Positions 57,758 through 64,000 of a stretch of 64,000 nt of DNA are shown here, piece after piece. Positions within the stretch are counted from its first letter, which is position 1; every line of letters begins with the position of its first letter. The stretch is from Vicinamibacterales bacterium (GTDB lineage Bacteria > Acidobacteriota > Vicinamibacteria > Vicinamibacterales > 2-12-FULL-66-21), in contig DASSPH010000029.1 in NCBI GenBank assembly GCA_035699745.1, forward strand, positions 1 through 64,000. Direction: 5' to 3'. The notes below the pieces were generated by a model. That model was not told the origin of the DNA. It did no database searches and worked only from the letters and a program-made list of their open reading frames with translations. The position numbers and the translations under genes are program-made.

Positions 57758-59833
57758 CTACCACACCCGGCAGACGGGTTCTTTCGCGACCATCTTCGCG
57801 GGCGCCGAGCAGCTGAAGGCGCTCGCGAATTCCGGCATGTTCACCACGACCCCGTTGGTCCGGTACTCGCCCGGGGAGTGCGGGTTCGTCTGCGCGTGCA
57901 GGCGCGCGATCTCCGGGCTCTTGTTCTCGCACCACATCTGCGCCCAGCCGATGAAGAAACGCTGCTGCGGGGTGAAGCCGTCCGCCTCGCCAAGCGGCCT
58001 GGTCTTGAGCCGCTCCATCAGCGCCATCCATGCCAGGCGGAGACCGCCGTTGTCGGCGACGTTCTCGCCGAGCGTCAGCTTGCCGTTCAGCTTCACGTCG
58101 CCGACCGCGGTGTAGCCGCTGTACTGCTTGTCGAAGCAGGCGGCGCGCTCTTCGAACGCCTTGCCGTCAGCGGGCGTCCACCATTCGCGCAGGTTCCCCT
58201 GCGCGTCGAAGCGGCGTCCCTGGTCGTCGAAGCCGTGCGTCAGCTCGTGGCCGACGACGGCCGCCGCCGCGCCGTAGTTCACCGCGTCATCCGCTGCCTT
58301 GTTGAAGAACGGCGGCTGCAGGATTCCGGCGGGGAAGTTGATGTTGTTCTCGAGCGGGTTGTAGTAGGCGTTCACGGTCGGCGGCGTCATCAGCCACTCG
58401 GTCTTGTCGACCGGCTTGCCGATCTTCGCCATCTGGCGCCGGTACCCGAACAGGTTGGCGCGCTGTGAGTTGCCGTAGGCGTCCCCCCGGACGATGCGGA
58501 GGGACGAGTAGTCGCGCCAGCGATCCGGGTAGCCGATCTTGTTGGCGACGGCGCGCAGCTTCGTTTCGGCCGCCTTCTTGGTCTCGGGAGACATCCAGGT
58601 GATCTCGCCGATGTCGCGGGCCAGCGCCGCTTCGATCGCCTCGACCATCTCCACCGTCCGCGCCTTGCCATCGGCGCCGAACGTCCGCTCGACGTAGATC
58701 TTGCCGAGCGCCTCGCCGAGATCCGCGTCGGCGGCGTCGACGCAGCGCTTCCAGCGCGGCCGCTGCTCCCGCGCGCCGGTCAGCGTCTTGTTGTAGAAGT
58801 TGAAGTTCTCGTCGACGAAGCGCGCCGGCAGCATGTGCGCGTTCGAGTGGATGACGTGCCAGCGCAGGTACGTCTTCAGGTCGGCCAGGGACGTCGCGGC
58901 GATCACCGCGTCGACGGCCTTCATGAAGTCGGGCTCGGTGACGTTCGCGCTGTCTCCCGCCGGCGCTTCCGCCCGCTCCAGATACTGCGACAGGTTGAAG
59001 TTCGGCATCAGCTTCTTCACCTCGTCGCGCGACATCTTGTGGTAGATGTTCGACGGGTTGCGCTGCGCCACCCGATCGAGCGCGCTCCTGGCGAGCGTCG
59101 TCTCGATCTGCATCACCGTCTTCGCGCCCGCCGCCGCGGACGCCGCGCTCGCGCCTCCGAGCTCCAGCATCCTGGCGACGTGGCCGAGGTAGGCCTCCCG
59201 CAGCTTCACCGAATTCGCGTCCTCCTTGAAGTAGTAGTCGCGATCGGGAAGACCCAGTCCGCCCTGCCCGTAAATCAGCATGTACTGGCTCGCGTCCTTG
59301 AAGTCGGGCGCGGATCCGAACCCGAAGAACCCGGTCATGCCCACGGTGTGCATCTGGCCGACGACCGCGGGAATGTCGTTCTTCGTCTTGATGGCGTCGA
59401 CGCGCGCGAGATCGGGAGCAAGCGGCGCGGTTCCCTTCTTCTCGATCTCCGCTTCCGCCATGCAGCTCGCATAGTAGTCGCCCACCTTCTGCATCTCGGC
59501 CGAGGCGGCCGCGGCCCCGGGCCTGGCCGCGTTCTCGAGAATGTCTCTGAGGATCTCGTTGTTGCGGTTCTGCAGCTCTTCGAACCGTCCGTAGCGCGGC
59601 TGATCGGGAGGCGCGGGGTGTTTCGTCATCCAGCCGCCGCAGGCGAACTTGTAGAAGTCGTCGCATGGATTGACGGCGCGATCGAGCGCCGCGAGATCGA
59701 CGCCGGAGCGGCTCACGTCGATCTCCGACTGCGGCGGCCGCGGCAGCTGCTGCGCCGCGAGCTTCACGCTGCCGGAGGCCAACGCCGCGGCGGCGGACCC
59801 GAGCACTATCGCGAACGCTCTCGTGCGTGTCAT
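57758..59833 (-). CDS. Secreted M13-family (neprilysin/PepO) metallopeptidase
   Basis: About 691 residues with a signal peptide (MTRTRAFAIVLGSAAAALASG). It has the M13 N-terminal 'VNPCDDFYKFACGGWMTKHP', the NAYYNP substrate motif, the zinc site HELTH (about 530) in VVGHELTHGFDDQGRRFD and the third ligand in ENVADNGGL. The C-terminus ends CRVW, matching the family CxxW. It cleaves peptides outside the inner membrane. GAGGAG (59841-59846) is 7 nt from the ATG at 59833 and 4 nt from the ATG at 59836, so the former is preferred. Confidence 0.93.
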   Translation of the reverse strand: MTRTRAFAIVLGSAAAALASGSVKLAAQQLPRPPQSEIDVSRSGVDLAALDRAVNPCDDFYKFACGGWMTKHPAPPDQPRYGRFEELQNRNNEILRDILENAARPGAAAASAEMQKVGDYYASCMAEAEIEKKGTAPLAPDLARVDAIKTKNDIPAVVGQMHTVGMTGFFGFGSAPDFKDASQYMLIYGQGGLGLPDRDYYFKEDANSVKLREAYLGHVARMLELGGASAASAAAGAKTVMQIETTLARSALDRVAQRNPSNIYHKMSRDEVKKLMPNFNLSQYLERAEAPAGDSANVTEPDFMKAVDAVIAATSLADLKTYLRWHVIHSNAHMLPARFVDENFNFYNKTLTGAREQRPRWKRCVDAADADLGEALGKIYVERTFGADGKARTVEMVEAIEAALARDIGEITWMSPETKKAAETKLRAVANKIGYPDRWRDYSSLRIVRGDAYGNSQRANLFGYRRQMAKIGKPVDKTEWLMTPPTVNAYYNPLENNINFPAGILQPPFFNKAADDAVNYGAAAAVVGHELTHGFDDQGRRFDAQGNLREWWTPADGKAFEERAACFDKQYSGYTAVGDVKLNGKLTLGENVADNGGLRLAWMALMERLKTRPLGEADGFTPQQRFFIGWAQMWCENKSPEIARLHAQTNPHSPGEYRTNGVVVNMPEFASAFSCSAPAKMVAKEPVCRVW

Positions 59834-59834
59834 C

Positions 59835-60485
59835 ATGCGTCTCCTCGAAGTGCTGTCAGTCTACTCCAGCGATCGCGCCGCAGCCGGACTGGTCCTGGCG
59901 CATGGCGCCGGCGCCGGGCAGCGAAGCCGCTTCATGGTCGAAGCGTCACGCGCGCTGGCGGCCCGCGGCGTCACCGTGGCGACGTTCGACTTCCCGTACA
60001 TGACGAAGGGGCGCAGCGTCCCGGACAAGGCGCCGGTGCTCGAGGCGTCGTGGCGCGAGGCGTTCGCCGCGGCGCGCGGCCACGAAGCGTTCGCGGCGCT
60101 GCCGCTCTTCATCGGCGGCAAGTCGATGGGCGGACGCATCGCGTCGCAGGTTGCGGCGCAGGGGCTCGACGGGCTCGCCGGGCTCGTGTACCTGGGCTAC
60201 CCGCTGCACCCGCCCGGCCGGCCCGAACAGCGCCGCGACGCACATCTGCCTGCCATCCGCGAGCCGATGCTGTTCGTGCAGGGGACGCGCGACGAGTTTG
60301 GAACCTCAGCCGAGATTGCCGCGTTATTGCCGGGCTTGAATCCCCGCGCCGCGCTCCACGAGGTCGAGGACGGCGACCACTCGTTCAAAGTCCGGGTCAA
60401 GATCGCAGGCCGCAGCCAGGACGCCGTTCTGGCCGGCATCTACGACGCCGTCGCCGCATTCGTCCGCGGCGTCGCCGCGGTCTAG
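59835..60485 (+). CDS. Alpha/beta-hydrolase (KANL3/TEX30-like)
   Basis: 216 residues. The fold is seen from 'GLVLAHGAGAGQRSRFM' (oxyanion region), the nucleophile in GGKSMGGRIAS and the 'PMLFVQGTRDEFG' acid region, with a histidine in 'VEDGDHSFKVR'. The GKSMGG elbow and length match the KANL3/TEX30 hydrolase-like family. The reaction is unknown. The ATG (59835-59837) overlaps the first codon of the divergent M13 gene, and there is no ribosome site. GTG at 59850 is an alternative start. Confidence 0.8.
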   Translation: MRLLEVLSVYSSDRAAAGLVLAHGAGAGQRSRFMVEASRALAARGVTVATFDFPYMTKGRSVPDKAPVLEASWREAFAAARGHEAFAALPLFIGGKSMGGRIASQVAAQGLDGLAGLVYLGYPLHPPGRPEQRRDAHLPAIREPMLFVQGTRDEFGTSAEIAALLPGLNPRAALHEVEDGDHSFKVRVKIAGRSQDAVLAGIYDAVAAFVRGVAAV

Positions 60486-60488
60486 AAT
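60483..60488 (+). promoter_or_regulatory. -10 box candidate, leaderless configuration (pepF)
   Basis: TAGAAT (5/6), 6 nt before the ATG of pepF. It includes the stop codon of the alpha/beta-hydrolase gene. No ribosome site lies in the remaining spacer. Confidence 0.35.
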
Positions 60489-60494
60489 CAACTG

Positions 60495-62339
60495 ATGTCC
60501 CAGACGATGGTTCCCCCCGCGCCGCCGGCGCGCAGCCGCAACCGCCCCGAGATCCCGGACCGCTTCAAATGGAACGTGTCCGACATCTTCCAGAGTTGGG
60601 AGGCGTGGGAAGCGGCGTACAAGAAGCTCGAGGCGGGGATCGATCGCTACGCCGAGCTCAAAGGAACGCTCGCCGGCGGACCGGCCGCGCTGCTCAAGGC
60701 GTTCAGCCTGTCCGAGGAGCTCGGCCAGCTCGCCTATCGCGTCTGGTACTACCCGTCGCTGCAGTACGACGAGGATCAGCGCGACAACACGATCAACGCG
60801 AGGCGGCAGCAGGTGCAGATCCTCTTCGCCCGCTGGAAGCAGGCGGAGTCCTGGTTCAGTCCCGAACTGCTGCAGATCCCGCTCGACACCGTCCGCGGGT
60901 GGATGGACCGCGACGCGGATCTGAAGGTCTATCGCTTCGCGATCGAGAATCTCTACCGTCAGCAGGAGCACGTCCTCGACGAAGCCGGCGAGCGTCTGAT
61001 GTCGCTCGCCAGCCGCCTCGCCGCCTCGCCGAACGACGCGTACTGGGCGCTCTCCACGGCGGACGCCAGGTTTCCGAAGATCACCCTCTCCAGCGGGGAG
61101 GAGGTCACCGTCTCGTACGGACAGTACCGCGCGATTCTCGCCACCCGGCACGAACAGGCGGATCGCGAGAAGGCGTTCACGGCGCTGCACGAGACCTACA
61201 ACGGCTCGCTCAACACCTACGCATCGCTCTACAACGCGGTGTGCCAGCGCGACTGGTTCCAGGCGCGGGCGCGCGGTTACACGAGCACGCTCGAAGCGGC
61301 GCTGCACGGCGACAATATCCCCACCTCGGTCGTCGAGAACCTGATCGAGACGACGCGGGCCGGTGTGGCGCCGCTGCGCCGGTATCACCAGCTGCGCCGG
61401 CGCACGCTCGGCGTGCCGTCGTATCACGTCTACGACTTCTCGATCCCGCTGGTGAGCTTCGACAAGAAGTACGACTACGACCAGGTGCTCGACTGGATCG
61501 TCGAAGCGGTGGCGCCGCTCGGTCCCGATTACCAGGCGTTGATGCGGCAGGGCTTCGCCAGCCGCTGGATCGACGTCTACGAGAACGAGGGCAAGCGTTC
61601 GGGCGCGTATTCAGCCCCGGTGTACGGCGTGCACCCGTACATGCTGCTGAACTACACCGACACGATGGACGACGTGTTCACGACGGCGCACGAGATGGGC
61701 CATTCGATGCACACCATCCTGTCGCACGAGTCGCAGCCGTTCATCTACTCCGACTACACGATCTTCGTCGCCGAGGTGCCGTCGACGCTGAGCGAGGCGC
61801 TGCTGCTGGAATACATGCTGGCGCACTCGACCGACCCGACCGAGCGGATCGTGCTGCTGCAGCACGCCATCGACAACATCACCGGGACGTTCTACACGCA
61901 GGTGATGTTCGCCGATTACGAGCTGCGGGCGCATCGGCTCACCGAGCAGGATCAGCCGATCACCGCCGAGATCCTGACCGCCACCTACACGCAGCTGCTG
62001 AAGGACTACTACGGCGACGCGGTGGATCTGAGCGCCTACACCGGGATCACCTGGTCGCGGATCCCGCATTTCTTCAACTCGCCGTACTACGTTTATCAGT
62101 ACGCGACCTGTTTCGCGTCCGCGGCGCAGATCGCCAGGCAGATTCACGCCGGAGGAAAGCCCGCGGCGGAGGCGCGCGATCGGTTCCTCAACCTGCTTCG
62201 CGCCGGCGGCAGCGACTATCCCATGGAGCTGCTGCGCCGGGCCGGCGTCGATCTGGCGCAGCCCGACACGGTGCGCGCGGTGGTGGATCAGCTGGACGAC
62301 CTGGTGACCAGGCTCGAGCGGGAACTGCAGCAGCGGTGA
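60495..62339 (+). CDS. pepF: Oligoendopeptidase F (M3 family)
   Basis: 614 residues. The M3B thimet-like helical domain starts 'FKWNVSDIFQSWEAWEAAYKK'. The zinc motif HEMGH is at 399-403 in TAHEMGHSMHTIL, and the third ligand is the glutamate in 'FVAEVPSTLSEALLLEYML'. The product is cytoplasmic (no signal peptide) and degrades peptides of about 7-17 residues. Length is typical for PepF. It is followed 12 nt later by a NodB-type deacetylase gene. Confidence 0.94.
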   Translation: MSQTMVPPAPPARSRNRPEIPDRFKWNVSDIFQSWEAWEAAYKKLEAGIDRYAELKGTLAGGPAALLKAFSLSEELGQLAYRVWYYPSLQYDEDQRDNTINARRQQVQILFARWKQAESWFSPELLQIPLDTVRGWMDRDADLKVYRFAIENLYRQQEHVLDEAGERLMSLASRLAASPNDAYWALSTADARFPKITLSSGEEVTVSYGQYRAILATRHEQADREKAFTALHETYNGSLNTYASLYNAVCQRDWFQARARGYTSTLEAALHGDNIPTSVVENLIETTRAGVAPLRRYHQLRRRTLGVPSYHVYDFSIPLVSFDKKYDYDQVLDWIVEAVAPLGPDYQALMRQGFASRWIDVYENEGKRSGAYSAPVYGVHPYMLLNYTDTMDDVFTTAHEMGHSMHTILSHESQPFIYSDYTIFVAEVPSTLSEALLLEYMLAHSTDPTERIVLLQHAIDNITGTFYTQVMFADYELRAHRLTEQDQPITAEILTATYTQLLKDYYGDAVDLSAYTGITWSRIPHFFNSPYYVYQYATCFASAAQIARQIHAGGKPAAEARDRFLNLLRAGGSDYPMELLRRAGVDLAQPDTVRAVVDQLDDLVTRLERELQQR

Positions 62340-62351
62340 CGGGGTGATCTG

Positions 62352-63080
62352 ATGTTCTTTCTCATCGCGCTCGGCGTCGGCGTCGTGTTCCTGGCGCACA
62401 CCGCGCCGTTCCCCTTCCTGCTCGAAGCGTTCGCCCCGTCCAAGTCGCTCTGGCGCGTGCGGGACGCGAAGGGACCCGGGACGCCGGCCACGGTGTATCT
62501 CACCTTCGACGACGGGCCGAATCCGACGGCGACGCCGGCCCTGCTCGACGTGCTGCGCGAGCACCAGGCGACGGCGACCTTCTTCCTGATCGACGAACAC
62601 CTGACCGACGCCACCGCGCCGATCGTGCGGCGGATGTTCGAGGACGGCCACGCCGTGGCGCTGCACTCGAACAGCCGGGCGCTGATGATGAAGACGCCGG
62701 AGGATCTCGCCGCCCTGTTGACCGGCTACGCCGACCGCATCGAGCAGCTGGCCGGGTCGCGCCCGTGCCGCCTCTTCCGCCCCCACGCCGGCTGGCGCAG
62801 CGGCTCGATGTACGAGGGACTGGACCTGAGCGAGCACCGGCTGGTCGGCTGGAGCTGGGGGTTGTGGGACTGGAACTGGTTCCGGGCGCGTGAGGCGAGC
62901 GGGCTGGCGGCGCGGCTGGCGAAGCGGGCGTCGCACGGCGACATCATCGTGATGCACGACGGGCATCACGTGGATCCCCGGGCGGACCGCCGCTACGCGG
63001 TCGAGGCCACGCGTCAGCTGGTGCCGGCGCTGCGGCAGCGCGGCTACGAGTTCGGCCGGCTGTGCGTGCCGGCGGCGTAG
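62352..63080 (+). CDS. Polysaccharide deacetylase (NodB domain)
   Basis: 242 residues. An N-terminal membrane segment ('FFLIALGVGVVFLAHTAPFPFLL') anchors the enzyme. The NodB domain has 'VYLTFDDGPNPTATPALL' (catalytic base D and metal D), 'FEDGHAVALHSNS' (metal H), 'LFRPHAGWR' and 'IIVMHDGHH'. It removes acyl groups from a cell-wall or capsular polysaccharide such as peptidoglycan or chitin-like chains; the exact substrate is unknown. GGGGTGAT precedes the ATG. Confidence 0.9.
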   Translation: MFFLIALGVGVVFLAHTAPFPFLLEAFAPSKSLWRVRDAKGPGTPATVYLTFDDGPNPTATPALLDVLREHQATATFFLIDEHLTDATAPIVRRMFEDGHAVALHSNSRALMMKTPEDLAALLTGYADRIEQLAGSRPCRLFRPHAGWRSGSMYEGLDLSEHRLVGWSWGLWDWNWFRAREASGLAARLAKRASHGDIIVMHDGHHVDPRADRRYAVEATRQLVPALRQRGYEFGRLCVPAA

Positions 63081-63090
63081 ACCGCGGCTG

Positions 63091-63762
63091 TCATCGCACG
63101 GCCGCCGTCGCGAGGAGCGGCTCGAGGTAGGGCCACACCGTGTCGGCAATCAGCCGCGCGCCGGCGGCATTCGGATGGATCGCATCATCGCCGTTCAACT
63201 CAGGATTCAGCGCCACCCCGTCGAGCAGGAACGGCACCAGCGGAACGGCGTAGCGCGCGGCGAGGCGCGGGAACACGCGGTGGAACTCCACCGAGTAGTT
63301 CCAGCCGTTCAACGGCGGCGTCTCCATTCCGCAGAGCAGCACGCGGATGCCGCGCGCGTGCGCGCGCTCGATGATGGCGGCGAGATTGCGCTCGATCGCC
63401 GCGATCTCCAGGCCGCGCAGCCCGTCGTTCGCGCCGAGCTCGAGGATCAGGATCCGCGTCTCGCCGGTGAGCGCGGCGTCGAGTCGGCGGACGCCGCCCG
63501 CGGTGGTGTCGCCGCTGACGCTCTCGTTGCGGATCGTCCAGCCCGGATGCGTGCGGTCGAGGCGTCCCTGCAAGACCGCCGGAAAGCTCTGCGAGCGCGA
63601 TGGCGACACCGCCAGGCTGTCGCCGAGCACGACGATCTGCCGCGCAATCACCGGAGCCGCCGTGGAGCCCGGCGCGGTCGGGGCGGACCTCTCCGATCCG
63701 CAGGATGCGGCGCTCAATGCGGCGGCGAGAGACAGGTAGAGCGGCGAGCGAGCCGGGGACAT
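63091..63762 (-). CDS. SGNH/GDSL-family esterase (TesA-like)
   Basis: 223 residues. A signal or lipoprotein-like N-terminus (LSAASC, a marginal lipobox) precedes the SGNH hydrolase. Block I is VVLGDSLAV (catalytic S), then 'NESVSGDTTAGGVRRL' (G), block III 'LILELGANDGLRGL' (N) and block V 'DAIHPNAAGARLIADTVW' (D and H). The order and length match TesA/arylesterase-type lysophospholipases. It should hydrolyse short esters or thioesters in the envelope. It is convergent with the deacetylase gene (10-nt gap). Confidence 0.9.
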   Translation of the reverse strand: MSPARSPLYLSLAAALSAASCGSERSAPTAPGSTAAPVIARQIVVLGDSLAVSPSRSQSFPAVLQGRLDRTHPGWTIRNESVSGDTTAGGVRRLDAALTGETRILILELGANDGLRGLEIAAIERNLAAIIERAHARGIRVLLCGMETPPLNGWNYSVEFHRVFPRLAARYAVPLVPFLLDGVALNPELNGDDAIHPNAAGARLIADTVWPYLEPLLATAAVR

Positions 63763-63814
63763 GAACGTTAAGACGCGCGAGCGCGCGAAATCAGTTCAGC
63801 TCAGCCTCGAGCGG

Positions 63815-64000
63815 TCACTCGTTCGGCCTGCGGCCGAGCGCACCTTTCAGCTTGTCGGCAAGCGATGATCCGAACGACTCCGGCGCCGCGGCCTCCGCCC
63901 GCTGGGAGTACTCGCGCACTTGGTCGGCCTCACGGGCCGCGTCGACCGCCTTGATGCTGAGACGCAGGCGATGGTTCGCGGCATCGATTTCCTGGATCAT
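63815..64000 (-). CDS. rpsA: 30S ribosomal protein S1, C-terminal end (5' part outside window)
   Basis: The 61 visible residues are the end of an S1 RNA-binding repeat ('VIEIDAANHRLRLSIKAVDAAR'-type, matching the RISLSIKA strand of S1 domains). A charged alanine-rich tail follows ('EYSQRAEAAAPESFG') and ends GALGRRPNE. The start lies beyond 64000. S1 holds mRNA on the 30S subunit. The 52-bp gap to the esterase gene contains CGCGCG-AG-CGCGCG (63773-63786) on the transcript's downstream side, a weak terminator-like dyad. Confidence 0.7.
   Translation of the reverse strand: MIQEIDAANHRLRLSIKAVDAAREADQVREYSQRAEAAAPESFGSSLADKLKGALGRRPNE

Noticed and set aside
63773-63786. Rho-independent terminator after rpsA
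   Set aside because: CGCGCG-AG-CGCGCG leaves almost no loop and is not followed by a U-run.

Overview
This is a GC-rich, gene-dense bacterial chromosome segment with no rRNA, tRNA, phage, insertion sequence or CRISPR that I can see. The gene content points to Acidobacteriota, probably Vicinamibacteria-like. The hints are a VWFA-related Acidobacterial-type secreted protein, a YfbK-type VWA protein with a carboxypeptidase-regulatory domain, a large set of secreted peptidases, a type III glutamine synthetase, UMF1 and DUF763 proteins, and MacB-type permease/adaptor cassettes. The phylum call is an inference from families; no marker gene was aligned.

Layout. 1-16.9 kb: end of a membrane peptidase (M28-like), an MFS/UMF1 transporter, an S9 peptidase, a TIGR01777 epimerase, a DAO-type flavoprotein, a bacterial eRF1-like (baeRF/Vms1) protein, a VTT membrane protein, a DUF885 peptidase coupled to an FRG-domain protein, a quinone oxidoreductase, DUF763, a GT39-like membrane protein and a VWA protein. 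16.9-31.7 kb: a four-helix-bundle (S23/IVP) gene bracketed by inverted repeats, then a long minus-strand run holding parE, a kinase-RDD fusion, a DinB-fold protein, a lipoprotein and the 2-oxoglutarate dehydrogenase E2 and E1 genes; after a short plus-strand pair (zinc ribbon, GH16) comes parC. 31.7-43.6 kb: PhzF, an AarF/UbiB kinase, DUF4097, glutamine synthetase III divergent from a PadR regulator, SRPBCC, DUF1684, a crystallin-fold secreted protein, DNA polymerase IV, a TPR protein and a VWFA protein. 43.6-51.6 kb: a minus-strand set of three membrane-fusion adaptors, one MacB-type permease, a double cyclophilin and an NYN-LOTUS RNA-nuclease-like protein. 51.7-64 kb: metH with an ArsR-methyltransferase regulator in the same operon, a DsbA-type thioredoxin, an NTF2-like protein, M13 peptidase, alpha/beta hydrolase, PepF, a NodB deacetylase, a GDSL esterase and the 3' end of rpsA.

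How it fits together. Most genes are housekeeping or envelope functions in short operons, with several tight couplings (GTGA, TGATG overlaps) and several convergent pairs that share stop-codon bases. The most interesting signals are regulatory or structural. A cysteine-free ArsR-methyltransferase fusion sits directly in front of metH, with a dyad over its putative promoter. A window-wide pattern of -10-like boxes lies 6-7 nt before start codons, suggesting leaderless mRNAs. Five gene boundaries carry short tandem or inverted repeats with unrelated units, one of which has run into the metH coding sequence.
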